A stretch of DNA of 64,000 bases from an uncultured Sulfitobacter sp. (GTDB taxonomy: Bacteria > Pseudomonadota > Alphaproteobacteria > Rhodobacterales > Rhodobacteraceae): contig CAJJCJ010000009.1 in the NCBI GenBank assembly GCA_905182645.1, positions 1-64,000 of the forward strand. The letters are read 5' to 3'. This document shows, one piece after another, positions 1 through 10,247 of this stretch (positions are counted from its first letter, which is position 1; every line of letters begins with the position of its first letter). The notes beneath the pieces were generated by a model that saw only the letters and a list, made by a program, of their open reading frames with translations, searched no databases and was not told the origin of the DNA. The translations under genes were made by a program, and so were the position numbers.

Positions 1-88
1 TCAATGGAGATTTGCGATAATTTTCAAACTCAGCACGAATTTTCCGCAGCCTGTTGGTAGAGCTTAATAGATCGGAAATCTTAGGCAC
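1..88 (-). CDS. Possible 5' end of an unidentified gene downstream of glyA (partial)
   Basis: A reading frame that would start at a GTG inside the last codons of glyA (overlap about 25 bases) stays open for 29 codons to the window edge. It reads [20 protein letters not shown] and continues with a charged helical-looking stretch. The base composition looks coding and the other two frames stop early. There is only a weak AAGAA upstream, no ATG is available, and the family is not recognised. If real it would be the next gene of the serine-cycle operon. It may simply be intergenic DNA. Confidence 0.27.
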   Translation of the reverse strand, partial: MPKISDLLSSTNRLRKIRAEFENYRKSPL

Positions 89-1347
89 AATTCTTGGACA
101 TCAGCCGCAACTCTGTTCTCGACCTCCGAATTTGCGTCTTCACCATTCGCCGCTAGACCATCAACAACGTCAACGATCCAATCTGCGATCTGTCTGAATT
201 CGAGTTCGCCAAACCCACGCGTTGTCCCCGCTGGACTTCCAAGTCGCACACCAGAAGTTATGGTGGGTTTTTCGCTGTCAAACGGAATGCCATTCTTGTT
301 ACAGGTGATGCGTGAGCGACCGAGGGCATTTTCGACCGCATTGCCTTTGACCCCTTTGGGTCGTAGATCAACCAGCAGCAGGTGCGTGTCCGTGCCATCG
401 GTGACTGTAGCTAGGCCGCCTTTATGCAATTGGTCCGCCATGGCTTGCGCGTTCGCCACAACCTGTCGCATGTAGTCTTTGAAAGACGGCTTTAAGGCTT
501 CGGCAAATGCCACGGCTTTCGCCGCAATCACATGCATTAAGGGTCCGCCTTGGATACCCGGAAAAATCGCTGAATTCACTTTTTTCGCAATGGTCTCGTC
601 GTTCGTCACGATCATTCCGCCACGTGGGCCACGTAACGTTTTATGGGTTGTCGTGGTCGCAACATGGGCGTGTGGGAAGGGTGATTGATAAAGACCAGCA
701 GCAACTTGGCCCGCGAAATGCGCCATGTCGACCATGAGGTGCGCTCCCACTGTATCAGCAATTTCGCGCATTCTTGCAAAATCAAGGATACGCGGAATGG
801 CCGATCCGCCCGCGATAATCATCTTGGGTCTATGTTCCAAAGCCAACGCGGCAAGTGCTTCATAATCAAGGGTCATGGTATCGCGATCGACCCCGTATTG
901 AACCGCATTAAACCACTTGCCAGACTGGTTTGGTTTCGCGCCATGCGTCAGGTGCCCCCCAGCATCAAGCGACATTCCCAGGATCGTGTCGCCGGGTTGC
1001 AGCAGCGCTTGAAACACCCCTTGATTGGCCTGACTGCCGGAATTCGGCTGTACGTTGGCGAAGCTGCACCCAAACAACTGACACGCCCGTTCAATCGCGA
1101 GATTTTCAGCAATATCCACATACTCGCACCCGCCGTAATACCGCCGCCCAGGATACCCTTCGGCGTACTTATTGGTCATGACAGACCCTTGGGCCTCCAT
1201 CACGGCCGCAGAGACGATGTTTTCAGAAGCAATCAGTTCGATTTCATCGCGTTGACGGCCGAGTTCTTTGGTGATCGCACCGAATATTTCGGGATCGCGC
1301 GCCGCTAGGGGCTGTTGGAAAAACTGCGTTCTGTCAGATGTGTTCAT
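64..1347 (-). CDS. glyA: Serine hydroxymethyltransferase
   Basis: GlyA is a cytosolic PLP enzyme that interconverts glycine plus 5,10-methylene-tetrahydrofolate and serine. In the serine cycle it is the entry point for C1 units. The 427-residue product has the family's usual length. Visible motifs are the N-terminal [20 protein letters not shown] near residue 61, and [14 protein letters not shown], whose lysine (about K236) should form the Schiff base with PLP. The ATG at 1347 is preferred over an in-frame ATG 36 bases upstream: it has a GAG-rich Shine-Dalgarno (AGAGTGAGA) and does not overlap ppc. It is the last complete gene of the leftward sga-mtkA-mtkB-hprA-ppc-glyA run, so this may be a pathway-dedicated copy in addition to a housekeeping one elsewhere. 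Confidence 0.96.
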   Translation of the reverse strand: MNTSDRTQFFQQPLAARDPEIFGAITKELGRQRDEIELIASENIVSAAVMEAQGSVMTNKYAEGYPGRRYYGGCEYVDIAENLAIERACQLFGCSFANVQPNSGSQANQGVFQALLQPGDTILGMSLDAGGHLTHGAKPNQSGKWFNAVQYGVDRDTMTLDYEALAALALEHRPKMIIAGGSAIPRILDFARMREIADTVGAHLMVDMAHFAGQVAAGLYQSPFPHAHVATTTTHKTLRGPRGGMIVTNDETIAKKVNSAIFPGIQGGPLMHVIAAKAVAFAEALKPSFKDYMRQVVANAQAMADQLHKGGLATVTDGTDTHLLLVDLRPKGVKGNAVENALGRSRITCNKNGIPFDSEKPTITSGVRLGSPAGTTRGFGELEFRQIADWIVDVVDGLAANGEDANSEVENRVAADVQELCLRFPIY

Positions 1348-1366
1348 TTTGGTTCTCACTCTTGTA

Positions 1367-4000
1367 TTATCCGGTCCAGCCAAGCCCCGCCGAAATGCAA
1401 TTCATTGATTGCAAAAGCACACTGGTGTCTTGGTGTTGCGTGCTGCTGCGCAACTCACGAAGTTGTTTGATTTGTAGGGAATGAATGATGTCGAGGTGAG
1501 CGCGATTTCGCTCGAACCGCGTGGTGAGCTTTGGAAACCGTTCAGCCAAGATAGGTTGGCCAGTGATCGCCTTGATCGCCGCACAGGACCTTTCGTATTC
1601 ATCGGTGATTTTGCCAAACACTCCAGCGCTGTTGGCTTTGTCGGTGGACAGATCAGCGTATTGTGCAGCAATGCCCATGTCAGCCTGAAAAAGGGTTTTT
1701 TCGACCTCGTCCACGATCAACTGAAACAGGGCCGAACTTGCAAACATGTCGCGCAACAGGTGTTGTCCCGCATCGCCGCGCACTTTTGCAAACGCTTCAC
1801 ACGCGGTGCCAAATCCATACCATCCTGTCAGCAGATGACGGTTTTGGGACCACGCAAAAACCCAAGGAATCGCACGTAAATCTGCCAAACTGGAGGCCCC
1901 AAACCGCCGCGCAGGACGTGAGCCAATTTTCAGCATAGCGAGTTCTTCGACGGGGCTCGCCTCTTGAAAATACTGCACAAAGCCGTCTGAATTTAGCAGC
2001 GTTGAATATGCGGCTTGGGACATGCCTGACAGCGCTTGCAGGGCGTCGTCATGTTCGGGATTGGCTGGCGGTGCCTCCGGTGACAGCGCGGTGTGTAACA
2101 ACACCGACGACGCGAGTTGTTCAAGTTCGATCAGGGCCGTGCCACGGTTCGCGTATTTCGCAGAAACGACTTCACCCTGTTCTGTGGTGCGCATCGCCCC
2201 ACCAAGTGTGCCTGCGGGCTGAGCGGCGATAGCGCGTCCGGTAGGTGCGCCACCACGGCTCACCGACCCGCCACGCCCATGGAAAAACGTTGGCATGAAT
2301 CCAAGCGGTTTCAGGCATTTGGTGATCTTGCGTTGCGCTTTTTCCAGTTCCCAGGTCGAACAAATGAAACCGCCATCCTTGTTGCTGTCGGAATAGCCCA
2401 GCATGATTTCGATTTTGGTGCCTTGACGTTTTAGACTGCGGCGCGCGGACGGCACCGCAATCAGGTCGATCAGTATTAAAGGTGCGTTGCGCAGATCGTC
2501 GATCGTCTCAAACAAGGGCACAATGGCAAGGTCCAAGGCATCACCCGTCGCGCCTGCATATTTCGCCAAAAGATAGACGGCTAGCAGATCATCTGTGGAA
2601 CGCGTCATCGACAAAATGAACGACCCAACGGCATCCGGGTCCACGCCCTGACGGGCTTCACAGATCGTTTGGAGAAGACTCAAAAGCTCTACTGTCTGGT
2701 CGCTGAAACCACTGGTGTCGAGCGTCTTTACCTGATCGCTTGCCAGTTCACTTCGTAGGCGCGCGGACCACGCAGTAGTTCCAAATTCTTCGCAACCACC
2801 CCAAATTTCGGACAGGACGCTCGTTGTGACCGTGGAGTTTTGCCGGATATCCAAAGACGTCGTGCGGAAACCAAAAACTTCAGCCCGCCAGCGAATGGGG
2901 CGGATGTATCTGTTGCTAACGCTGGACGCCCCAATCGTAGCAAGGGCATTTTCGATCACCGTCAGGTCAGTCACGAAATCTGCCACGTGATCAAACGCGG
3001 AGGCCCCCTCTAGCCGCTTGATCAGCGCGCTAATGGCTTGGCGGAAAACCTCGCCGGGATTGCGTTGCTTTATTGCGTCGTAATCACCACATCGGTGCAC
3101 AATAGCCTCAAGAGATTGTACCGTTGACGGGGACAGTTTCGCAATACTGCTGCTGATACTAACCTTTCTCGCCGCATCTGTGAGCGCTGCGATATGCAGT
3201 ACCAACGCCGCTTCGCGCCCTCGCGCCATCGCGTCCTTCGTGGTGGCGACGGTAACATTTGGATTGCCATCGCGATCCCCCCCGATCCACGAATGGAATT
3301 TGACGCAGGGGCGAATGGCGTTTTGCGAGGGGCCAAAAGTTGCCTCTGTTGCGGATAAAAATTGTTCAAATAGCTGCGGCGTTGCATCGAACAAGCTGTC
3401 GCGGAAAAACTGCAGGCCCCACTCGATTTCGTCAGATAAGCTGGGGCGTTCCAGACGCAGTTCACCAGACAGCCACAACAAATCAATCTCACCGCTTAAG
3501 TCGACGATCCGTGCCGCCCGTTCCCGTGGCGTCCAGCGTTGCGTTTCAAGCGTGACCAGAAGGCGATAAATACGACGGTGAATTTCAAGGATCGTAACGC
3601 GTTTTGCTTCAGTCGGGTGGGCTGTAAGCGTCGGGCCAACGGAAAGCGAAGTCACGGCATCTGCGAAGCGCTCAGGCGCATCACCTTTAATGCTTGCCAT
3701 CGCCTGTGCGAAACTGCCCTCAACGATTTCGGGGCCATCTAAAGCTTCGGTTTGGCGCCGTTCGCGCACGGTGGCATTTTCATCGGCAATCTTGCAGAGC
3801 TGAAACCAGATGTTGACCGCCTGCAGATAGCCGCTGGCATCGGCGGCTGGTAAGTCAGGCTCTGCCTCGGGACTATTGAGCAAATGCACAACGCTAGGGG
3901 CACGCAATTGAACGATCTTCAAAAGCTGTTCCCAAAGAAGCGTACGCAGCGATCCTGCGTAGCTCTGGGCATCATCTGACGGAAAACCCAAGGTGCCCAT
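1367..4000 (-). CDS. ppc: Phosphoenolpyruvate carboxylase
   Basis: Ppc carboxylates phosphoenolpyruvate with bicarbonate to oxaloacetate; in the serine cycle it supplies the C4 unit later split by malyl-CoA lyase. The 877-residue protein carries the catalytic signatures [10 protein letters not shown] (His near 128), [11 protein letters not shown] and [17 protein letters not shown]. Its start overlaps the hprA stop by one base (TAATG), indicating translational coupling. Unusually, the C-terminus reads GLGWTG where most PEP carboxylases end in NTG, and an FQAD stretch near residue 772 stands where E. coli has a lysine (K773). In E. coli these Asn and Lys positions bind the inhibitor aspartate, so feedback control may be relaxed here. 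That last point is inference from remembered alignments. Confidence 0.96.
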   Translation of the reverse strand: MGTLGFPSDDAQSYAGSLRTLLWEQLLKIVQLRAPSVVHLLNSPEAEPDLPAADASGYLQAVNIWFQLCKIADENATVRERRQTEALDGPEIVEGSFAQAMASIKGDAPERFADAVTSLSVGPTLTAHPTEAKRVTILEIHRRIYRLLVTLETQRWTPRERAARIVDLSGEIDLLWLSGELRLERPSLSDEIEWGLQFFRDSLFDATPQLFEQFLSATEATFGPSQNAIRPCVKFHSWIGGDRDGNPNVTVATTKDAMARGREAALVLHIAALTDAARKVSISSSIAKLSPSTVQSLEAIVHRCGDYDAIKQRNPGEVFRQAISALIKRLEGASAFDHVADFVTDLTVIENALATIGASSVSNRYIRPIRWRAEVFGFRTTSLDIRQNSTVTTSVLSEIWGGCEEFGTTAWSARLRSELASDQVKTLDTSGFSDQTVELLSLLQTICEARQGVDPDAVGSFILSMTRSTDDLLAVYLLAKYAGATGDALDLAIVPLFETIDDLRNAPLILIDLIAVPSARRSLKRQGTKIEIMLGYSDSNKDGGFICSTWELEKAQRKITKCLKPLGFMPTFFHGRGGSVSRGGAPTGRAIAAQPAGTLGGAMRTTEQGEVVSAKYANRGTALIELEQLASSVLLHTALSPEAPPANPEHDDALQALSGMSQAAYSTLLNSDGFVQYFQEASPVEELAMLKIGSRPARRFGASSLADLRAIPWVFAWSQNRHLLTGWYGFGTACEAFAKVRGDAGQHLLRDMFASSALFQLIVDEVEKTLFQADMGIAAQYADLSTDKANSAGVFGKITDEYERSCAAIKAITGQPILAERFPKLTTRFERNRAHLDIIHSLQIKQLRELRSSTQHQDTSVLLQSMNCISAGLGWTG

Positions 4001-4971
4001 TAGTTCACTCGGTCGGGCGGTGACTGGCCGTTAAAGAACGCTTCAAGATTGCTGAGCACACGAAAACCCATGGCCTCGCGGGATTCCGCAGTAGCGCTCC
4101 CCAGATGTGGCAACATGACCAAGCGGTCACAGTCCAATAAAGACCGTGCGATGTTGGGTTCGCCATCGAATACATCCAACGCCGCCCCGCCAATAGTATC
4201 GAACGACAGCGCCTGAACGAGGGCGTGTTCATTGATGACTTCGCCGCGTGCTGTGTTGATCAGATACGCATTGGGACGCATCAGATCGAGCCTGCGTGAG
4301 TTTATCAGGTGGCGGTTTTCAGCACCACCAGGACAATGTAGCGATACAAAATCACATTGCGGCAATAGATCGTCCAGATCATCCGCTTGAACTGCGCCGT
4401 ATTTTGCAAGCACATCGCCCGCTATACGACTGCGATTGTGAACCACAATTTTCATGCCAAACCCGTGGTGCGCGCGGCGCGCCATCGCCTGTCCAATCCG
4501 TCCAAACCCAACAATACCAAGGGTCTTGCCAGACACCTTTGTGCCAACCAGATGCGTCGGCCGCCAACCGGTCCATTGGCCGTTGCGTACTTCACGTTCG
4601 CCTTCACCAGCGCGCCGTGCCGCCATTAGCATCAGAGTCATTGCAAGATCGGCAGTACATTCCGACAAAACGTCAGGTGTGTTGGTCACAATCATCCCGT
4701 GCGCCTGCGCGCTTGGCATGTCGATATGGGTGAAGCCGACGCCGTAATTTGCCAACATTTTGGTGCGTGGCCCGACCAGTTCCAATGCGTCTGCGCCAAT
4801 CTTGTCTGTCACGGTTGGCAAAACGGCGTCGTAGTCTTTGAAAGCTTGGCGAAATTCGCAAGGTTTAAGAGCGACGTCGCCTTGATTGATGACTACATTA
4901 AACCGTTCAGCCAGCTTCGCTTCAACGGTAACGGGCCAACGACGCGTAACTAGAATTTTGGGTCTTGCCAT
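4000..4971 (-). CDS. hprA: D-2-hydroxyacid dehydrogenase, probable hydroxypyruvate reductase / glycerate dehydrogenase
   Basis: The predicted role is NAD(P)H-dependent reduction of hydroxypyruvate to D-glycerate, the step after serine-glyoxylate aminotransferase. The 323-residue protein shows the D-isomer-specific dehydrogenase fold: a Rossmann motif GIVGFGRIG (about 152-160), LINTARGEV with the substrate-binding Arg near 242, a Glu in FDGEPN near 271, and the catalytic His in MLPHLGSAT near 289. It lies between mtkB and ppc, 10 bases after mtkB, and its stop overlaps the ppc start. Family members also act on glyoxylate or other 2-ketoacids; the hydroxypyruvate assignment comes from operon context rather than from a diagnostic residue. 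Confidence 0.88.
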   Translation of the reverse strand: MARPKILVTRRWPVTVEAKLAERFNVVINQGDVALKPCEFRQAFKDYDAVLPTVTDKIGADALELVGPRTKMLANYGVGFTHIDMPSAQAHGMIVTNTPDVLSECTADLAMTLMLMAARRAGEGEREVRNGQWTGWRPTHLVGTKVSGKTLGIVGFGRIGQAMARRAHHGFGMKIVVHNRSRIAGDVLAKYGAVQADDLDDLLPQCDFVSLHCPGGAENRHLINSRRLDLMRPNAYLINTARGEVINEHALVQALSFDTIGGAALDVFDGEPNIARSLLDCDRLVMLPHLGSATAESREAMGFRVLSNLEAFFNGQSPPDRVN

Positions 4972-4981
4972 GACAGAATCC

Positions 4982-5860
4982 TCACATCACGCTTGCAATG
5001 GTTTCACCGATGACGGCAGGGTTTTCAGCAACCGTCACACCTGCTGCTGTCAGTATCTCGACTTTTTCGGATGCGCTTTCGCCAAAGGCTGAAATGATCG
5101 CACCAGCATGGCCCATCGTTCGTCCTTTGGGTGCGGTCAGACCAGCAACATAGGCGACGACAGGTTTGGTTATATGGTCGCGAATATAGGCGGCAGCTTC
5201 GGCTTCTTGTGGCCCGCCGATTTCACCGATCATCGCAATGACATGGGTGTCGTCGTCATTTTCGAACTGCTCAAGAATATCACGAAAGGACGATCCGTTG
5301 ATAGGATCGCCGCCAATGCCCACACTGGTCGACACACCGATGCCACGCTCCTTTAGCTGTGCAGCGGCTTCATATCCAAGCGTGCCGGATCGCCCAACAA
5401 TGCCCACGTGACCAGGCAAGAAAATATGGCCGGGCATGATGCCAAGCATCGCTTTACCAGGCGAAATTGTTCCCGCGCAGTTTGGACCGGTCAGCACCAT
5501 GCGGCGCTCTTTGGGATAGCGCATCATGTAGCGTTTTACTTGGATCATATCTTGTGCGGGGATGCCGTCAGTGATGCAAACGCAATACTGAATGCCCGCA
5601 TCGGCGGCTTCCATGATGCTGTCGGCGGCAAATGGCGGCGGCACGAACACAAGGCTGGCTTTGGCCTGCGTCGCGGCAACCGCCTCTTTGACGGTATCAA
5701 ATACTGGGACACCATGCACAGTTTCGCCGCCCTTTCCGGGGACGACGCCACCAACGACATTGGTGCCGTATTCCAGCATATCCTTGGTGTGAAATTGCGC
5801 CATGCGTCCGGTGATACCTTGGACGATGACACGGGTGTCGCGATCGAGATAAATGCTCAT
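4982..5860 (-). CDS. mtkB: Malate-CoA ligase (malate thiokinase) alpha subunit
   Basis: MtkB is the CoA-binding and phosphohistidine subunit of the ATP-dependent ligase that converts malate and CoA to malyl-CoA. The 292-residue protein belongs to the succinyl-CoA synthetase alpha family. It has an N-terminal CoA-binding Rossmann domain (VIVQGITGRM, about 11-20), TGPNCAGTISPG, and the active-site phosphohistidine motif GHAGAI (His near 251). Sequence alone does not fully separate malate from succinate ligases. The choice rests on its position between mtkA and hprA and the malyl-CoA lyase gene nearby. It starts 2 bases after the mtkA stop. Confidence 0.9.
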   Translation of the reverse strand: MSIYLDRDTRVIVQGITGRMAQFHTKDMLEYGTNVVGGVVPGKGGETVHGVPVFDTVKEAVAATQAKASLVFVPPPFAADSIMEAADAGIQYCVCITDGIPAQDMIQVKRYMMRYPKERRMVLTGPNCAGTISPGKAMLGIMPGHIFLPGHVGIVGRSGTLGYEAAAQLKERGIGVSTSVGIGGDPINGSSFRDILEQFENDDDTHVIAMIGEIGGPQEAEAAAYIRDHITKPVVAYVAGLTAPKGRTMGHAGAIISAFGESASEKVEILTAAGVTVAENPAVIGETIASVM

Positions 5861-5862
5861 GC

Positions 5863-7053
5863 CTACACTGCCTTCAGGTTTGTTGTGTTATCACTTTTCC
5901 ACGCAGAAACAGACCGTTCAGCTGCTTCCATCAATGTTGTGGCGCGAATGATTGGTAGGCCACTTTTGGCGAGGATTTTCATACCTTCTTCGACATTGGT
6001 GCCCGCCAAACGCACGATAACAGGCACGTCGATCTTAACCTCTTGAAGCGCCTGAACGACGCCTTCTGCAACCCAATCACAGCGGTTGATACCTGCAAAA
6101 ATGTTGACAAGAACCGCTTCGACCTTATCATCAGACATCACCAAGCGGAACGCCTTGGCCACACGCTCTGGCGTAGCACCCCCACCAATATCAAGGAAAT
6201 TCGCAGGTTCGCCGCCCGCCAGTTTGATCGTGTCCATCGTCGCCATCGCAAGTCCTGCGCCATTGACAATACAGCCGATATTCCCGTCAAGACCGACATA
6301 AGACAGGCCGCGATCCGCCGCACGGCTTTCACGTGGGTCTTCTTGGCTTTTATCGCGTAATTCGCTGATCTGTGGATGGCGAAACATCGCGTTATCATCA
6401 AACGTCATCTTGGCATCCAGCGCCAAAATGCGGTTGTCTGTCGTAACAACCAATGGGTTAATCTCGACCATCGTGGCATCTAGATCGCGGAACGCTCGGT
6501 AACATCCCTGCAATGTGCGCACCATGGATTGTGTTAGCGAAGGTTCAATTCCAAGCTTGAACGCAATCTCGCGGGCTTGGAAGTCACGCAAACCCACAGC
6601 GGGTTCGACAGTCGAGCGAATTATGCTCTCGGGGCGATTCTCAGAGATATCTTCGATCTCCATCCCGCCCTCGGCAGAGGCGACGATCATGATCCGCTGG
6701 CTGGTGCGATCAAGTACGAAACCAAGATAGATCTCGCGTTCAATCGGCACGGCGGCCTCGACATAGATACGATAAATGCCTTTGCCTTCGGGGCCCGTTT
6801 GATGCGTCACAAGCTTGCGCCCGAACATACCCTCGCAAGCTTCCTGAATTTCGTGTTCGTTGTCACATAGCTTTACGCCGCCTGCTTTGCCACGCCCGCC
6901 AGCATGCACTTGTGCCTTCACAATCCACTTTTCGCCACCCATTTCGCGGGCGCGGTAAGCCGCTTGCTCAGGGCTGTAGGCCAGCGCACCTGCGGGGATT
7001 TCAACACCGAAGTTGCTAAGAACTTCTTTGGCTTGGTATTCGTGAATATCCAT
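5863..7053 (-). CDS. mtkA: Malate-CoA ligase (malate thiokinase) beta subunit
   Basis: MtkA is the ATP-grasp subunit paired with MtkB; together they activate malate to malyl-CoA in the serine cycle. The 396-residue protein starts with the family hallmark [12 protein letters not shown], followed by an ATP-grasp domain ([24 protein letters not shown]) and a C-terminal ligase domain ([26 protein letters not shown]). The ATG at 7053 is chosen because it gives the conserved N-terminus; an upstream in-frame ATG would add 15 unrelated residues and run into sga. The close homologue is succinyl-CoA synthetase beta (SucC). Clustering with sga, mclA and ppc supports the malate-specific assignment. Confidence 0.9.
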   Translation of the reverse strand: MDIHEYQAKEVLSNFGVEIPAGALAYSPEQAAYRAREMGGEKWIVKAQVHAGGRGKAGGVKLCDNEHEIQEACEGMFGRKLVTHQTGPEGKGIYRIYVEAAVPIEREIYLGFVLDRTSQRIMIVASAEGGMEIEDISENRPESIIRSTVEPAVGLRDFQAREIAFKLGIEPSLTQSMVRTLQGCYRAFRDLDATMVEINPLVVTTDNRILALDAKMTFDDNAMFRHPQISELRDKSQEDPRESRAADRGLSYVGLDGNIGCIVNGAGLAMATMDTIKLAGGEPANFLDIGGGATPERVAKAFRLVMSDDKVEAVLVNIFAGINRCDWVAEGVVQALQEVKIDVPVIVRLAGTNVEEGMKILAKSGLPIIRATTLMEAAERSVSAWKSDNTTNLKAV

Positions 7054-7063
7054 TTGATCGCCC

Positions 7064-8308
7064 CTATGCCGCCAAAGCGGATTTGTAATGTGTTTCAAGA
7101 TCTGCGGTGATCGTATCGATATCGACTTGCGCGCCGATGTCGTTCATTGCTTGTGCGAACCGTGTGACGATCTCGGTGATTGCAGGTTGCGTCAGCAGGT
7201 TCAGAATGCCTATGCGGACCTGCACAGGGGCCGATAACGTTGGCCAAATCCCAAAGCCAACAGCTCGGCAATTCTGAACCAATTCCATTTCACGGCCGGA
7301 AAATTCTGGTGGCAGGTTCAGGACAACAAGGCTGGTCATGTTTGATGTAACTTCGCAGCCCATCGCAGTTACAGCAGCAGTAAGCGCTTTCTCGTGGAAG
7401 ATGTAATCTTGCGCACGTTTGGACAGGCCTTCGGCCAGATTGATCCGCAATGCTTCGTGGAATGCCGCGACAGCGTAGCCCGAGTGCGTGCGGTGATAGG
7501 CACCTTTTCCGGCGTCCTTGCCGTCGATGACGCCCCAGTGACGGGCCTCCATGATCGGATGGTTCGCATAGGTATAGCAGCCCGAAGCCCGCAGCGTTTC
7601 GATGTAGCGATCGGTGAAGCTGACAGGTGCATATGTCAAAGGCAGGCACAGCAAACCCTTTTGCGGGCACGACGCCCAACCGACGACACCCTGATAGTCA
7701 TCGACTTTGAAATCCTCGACGCCGAGCGAGGAGACGGCGTCTACGAGGCCCATCGCATCATGCTTGATGCATGCATCCGAAAAGCCCCTGATGTCGTTGA
7801 TCCGGCCTGAACCGGTTTCCCAATGGGCCATGAACGCCCACTTGGGTTTGAGTTCAGCCAAAGCCGCCTCTACCATCTCCGCAGTGACCGATTGGCCGTG
7901 AGGCACTTCGATGACGGTCACGCTTGCGGGCTGTGGGTTCAGACTGTCCGCCGCAAGCTCGTCACGCGTTGACGCTTTCATCCGCAGCGTAAGCGCGTCG
8001 ATCCCCGAGAACGTACCGTTTGAAAATGCCACAACCGTGTCGCCGGGCATGACGGCAGACATCATGCAATCGAGGCCGCTCCATCCAGTGCCAGCAACGC
8101 CGAACGTATGAACGTTCTCGGTACCCATGAATGTGCGCAACATGTGTTTGCATTCGATCATACCGCGCAGCACGTCAGGCTGCATGTGGTCCGCAACACC
8201 AGCACCGGCGAAGGCGGCTAGCACGCGGGCATCTGTATTTCCAGGTCCTGGGCCAGCGGCCAAAGTGTTTGGAATGACGAGTTGTGGGAAAGGTGCTGCT
8301 TCAGTCAT
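7064..8308 (-). CDS. sga: Serine-glyoxylate aminotransferase
   Basis: This PLP enzyme transfers the amino group of serine to glyoxylate, giving hydroxypyruvate and glycine, the reaction that names the serine cycle. The 414-residue class V aminotransferase has [13 protein letters not shown] near the N-terminus, [11 protein letters not shown] (about 162-172), VDAVSSLG (about 189-196) and CPQKGLL with the PLP lysine near 217. It is the first gene of the leftward operon. The ATG has an AGAGG Shine-Dalgarno about 8 bases upstream. The 195-base gap to the divergent LuxR-type regulator holds several palindromes and is the likely control region for both sides. Confidence 0.95.
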   Translation of the reverse strand: MTEAAPFPQLVIPNTLAAGPGPGNTDARVLAAFAGAGVADHMQPDVLRGMIECKHMLRTFMGTENVHTFGVAGTGWSGLDCMMSAVMPGDTVVAFSNGTFSGIDALTLRMKASTRDELAADSLNPQPASVTVIEVPHGQSVTAEMVEAALAELKPKWAFMAHWETGSGRINDIRGFSDACIKHDAMGLVDAVSSLGVEDFKVDDYQGVVGWASCPQKGLLCLPLTYAPVSFTDRYIETLRASGCYTYANHPIMEARHWGVIDGKDAGKGAYHRTHSGYAVAAFHEALRINLAEGLSKRAQDYIFHEKALTAAVTAMGCEVTSNMTSLVVLNLPPEFSGREMELVQNCRAVGFGIWPTLSAPVQVRIGILNLLTQPAITEIVTRFAQAMNDIGAQVDIDTITADLETHYKSALAA

Positions 8309-8394
8309 GGGATGGCCTCTTGGCTTCAGGAAACAATTATTCCCCTGATGAAATCCCTATTTGCAAAATGTGACAACGTAAGATACTCCTGCTT

Positions 8395-8479
8395 ATGGGT
8401 ATCTAATTGGGTTGGTTTTTTACTACCCATACGTCTAGAAATACCGTGGTATACCGAAATTTACCCTACCAGTTAGGGT
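8395..8479. promoter_or_regulatory. Palindrome-rich control region between sga and the LuxR-type regulator
   Basis: Three exact inverted repeats sit within 85 bases. TATGGGTA (8395-8402) pairs with TACCCATA (8425-8432) across 22 bases. ATACC-GT-GGTAT lies at 8442-8453 and continues into the self-complementary GGTATACC (8449-8456). ACCCTA (8463-8468) pairs with TAGGGT (8474-8479) across 5 bases. All are built from a GGTA/TACC-type half-site, as expected for a dimeric regulator binding several times. The region lies between two divergent genes, so the adjacent regulator is the natural candidate to bind it. That link is inference. Confidence 0.5.
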
Positions 8480-8503
8480 GGGTTTTGGAAGAAAGGTCAA
8501 CGA

Positions 8504-9148
8504 TTGCAAGGACAAGCAGATCAGAGGGGTTCTATCTCGGTCGCGTTGGCGGACAGCAATATGCTGGTCTTGTCAGCCATGTCCGAGATTTTTGACCGCG
8601 ATCCACGATTCTCACTCGTGGCGACGGCATCCACTGCCGAAGGCTTCCTCGGAACCGTGATGCGGGTGCCAGTCCAGATTGGTATTGTCGATTGGAAACT
8701 CCCCGAACTCGGCGGTCAAAAGCTGATCGAGGTTCTGCGAGAACAACCGGATGCACCGCGCATCGTCGTCTACGGCGACCCCGCCAAAGATTTGCCACGT
8801 CGCGCGCTTGGCGCTGGTGCTGCTGGATTCTCGCCGCGCAATGGGCCAGTGGATGGATTGCTCGAAACCTGCGCGTCGGTTGCGGCGGGCCAAATGGTGT
8901 TCCCATTCCTCGATGTGCGCGACCTCCAGTCCGATCCAATCCATCAATTGACAAAGCGCGAACGGGCGCTGCTTGAGGCACTGTCGCGCGGTCTCAGCAA
9001 CCGCCAAATTGCGGCCGAATTTGACATCTCCGCGAACACTGTGAAATTCCATCTTTCAAACCTCTATGAAAAGCTGTCCGTGACAAGCCGAACCCAAGCA
9101 GTCGCGTTCTTCTTTTCGTCGCGCCTTGCCGGGTCATTTCCCGACTAA
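8504..9148 (+). CDS. LuxR/FixJ-type response regulator with degenerate receiver domain
   Basis: This probable transcriptional regulator of the serine-cycle genes is encoded divergently from sga and directly before mclA. The 214-residue protein starts at a TTG, preceded by a good Shine-Dalgarno (GAAAGG) 8 bases away; no ATG gives a full receiver domain. Residues 12-115 resemble a receiver: the phospho-acceptor position is kept as Asp (about D63), but the acidic pair is D-S, the Thr/Ser position appears as Tyr and the conserved Lys position as Arg (AGFSPRNG). Residues 145-205 form a LuxR-type helix-turn-helix (LTKRERALLEAL, SNRQIA, TVKFHLSNLYEKL). No sensor kinase is nearby. It may sense through something other than phosphorylation. 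Confidence 0.85.
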   Translation: MQGQADQRGSISVALADSNMLVLSAMSEIFDRDPRFSLVATASTAEGFLGTVMRVPVQIGIVDWKLPELGGQKLIEVLREQPDAPRIVVYGDPAKDLPRRALGAGAAGFSPRNGPVDGLLETCASVAAGQMVFPFLDVRDLQSDPIHQLTKRERALLEALSRGLSNRQIAAEFDISANTVKFHLSNLYEKLSVTSRTQAVAFFFSSRLAGSFPD

Positions 9149-9177
9149 AGGTGACGATCGGTCTGGTTCGGGAGCGC

Positions 9178-9228
9178 AATATTCATTCAAAAAATACCCT
9201 TGACAGGAATAAAATATTCCTTCCTGTG
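9178..9228 (+). promoter_or_regulatory. Candidate mclA promoter with an operator in the spacer
   Basis: A perfect -35 hexamer TTGACA lies at 9200-9205. The spacer is occupied by the inverted repeat GGAATA-AAA-TATTCC (9206-9220), and no good -10 hexamer follows at 16-19 bases. An 11-base direct repeat with one mismatch (AATATTC-A/C-TTC) occurs at 9178-9188 and 9213-9223. A repressor or activator binding in the spacer of a promoter with a weak -10 would fit regulated expression of mclA and the glycerate kinase. The start of transcription is not known. Confidence 0.45.
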
Positions 9229-9269
9229 TTGTCCCCACTTCGGATCAGCAACCTTAAGGACGTCAAAAA

Positions 9270-10247
9270 ATGAGCTTTCAACCCATCGACCAAGCGACTG
9301 CGCGCCTCAATCGTAGTGAACTCGCCGTGCCAGGCAGTCAGCCGCAAATGTTTGAAAAGGCAGCACAATCTGATGCTGACGTGATCTTCCTCGATCTCGA
9401 GGATGCCGTCGCACCGGACGAGAAAGAACAGGCCCGTAAAAACATCATCAAGGGTCTGAACGAAATCGACTGGGGGACTAAATCCATGTCGATCCGTATC
9501 AACGGGTTGGACACACACTATATGTATCGCGATGTTGTTGATGTTGTTGAACAGGCTGGTGAGCGCCTCGACTTGATCATGATTCCGAAGGTCGGAACGG
9601 CAGCAGATGTCTATGCAATCGACATGATGGTGACCCAGATTGAAGACGCAAAAGGCTTCAAAAAACGCATCGGTTTTGAGCACATAATCGAGACCGCTTT
9701 GGGCATGCAAAACGTCAACGAAATTGCTGCTGCATCCAAGCGCAATGAGAGCCTGCATTTCGGGGTCGCGGACTACGCCGCAAGCATGCGCGCGCGCACC
9801 ACAGTTATCGGTGGCGTGAACGAACATTATTCAGTTCTAACAGACCCAGCTGATGACGGCTCGCGACAGGTGCATTGGGGCGATATGTGGCATTCCGCTA
9901 TTGCCAATATGGTCGTTGCAGCGCGTGCTAACGGTCTGCGCCCGATCGACGGTCCGTTCGGTGATTTTTCTGATCCCGAAGGCTATAAGGCCGCCGCTTT
10001 CCGCGCAGCGGTGCTAGGTTGCGAAGGTAAATGGGCGATCCATCCAAGCCAACTCGCCCTCGCAAATGAGGTCATGAGCCCGTCAGATGCTGAAGTCACC
10101 AAGGCCAATCGCATCATCGAAGCAATGGCCACTGCAGAGGCGGCAGGCAAAGGCGCTGTATCCCTCGACGGCCGCCTGATCGACTACGCATCCATCCGTC
10201 AGGCCGAAAACCTGGTTGAGAAAGCTAAGCAGATCGCCGCCGGATGA
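9270..10247 (+). CDS. mclA: L-malyl-CoA / beta-methylmalyl-CoA lyase
   Basis: This enzyme cleaves malyl-CoA to acetyl-CoA and glyoxylate, closing the serine cycle; in Rhodobacterales close homologues also act on beta-methylmalyl-CoA in glyoxylate and propionyl-CoA metabolism. The 325-residue protein is a CitE-like CoA-ester lyase. It has RSELAVPGSQPQMFEKA at the N-terminus, FLDLEDAVAPDEK (acidic and metal-binding residues), IMIPKV, FEHIIETALGM with the conserved Glu, and IHPSQL near the C-terminus. The length fits Mcl1 (about 320) rather than shorter citrate lyase subunits. It is followed with a 4-base overlap by the glycerate kinase gene. Confidence 0.93.
   Translation: MSFQPIDQATARLNRSELAVPGSQPQMFEKAAQSDADVIFLDLEDAVAPDEKEQARKNIIKGLNEIDWGTKSMSIRINGLDTHYMYRDVVDVVEQAGERLDLIMIPKVGTAADVYAIDMMVTQIEDAKGFKKRIGFEHIIETALGMQNVNEIAAASKRNESLHFGVADYAASMRARTTVIGGVNEHYSVLTDPADDGSRQVHWGDMWHSAIANMVVAARANGLRPIDGPFGDFSDPEGYKAAAFRAAVLGCEGKWAIHPSQLALANEVMSPSDAEVTKANRIIEAMATAEAAGKGAVSLDGRLIDYASIRQAENLVEKAKQIAAG

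Noticed and set aside
5863-7053. Housekeeping succinyl-CoA synthetase beta (sucC)
   Set aside because: Family membership would allow it, but the gene order with sga, hprA, ppc and mclA points to malate thiokinase.
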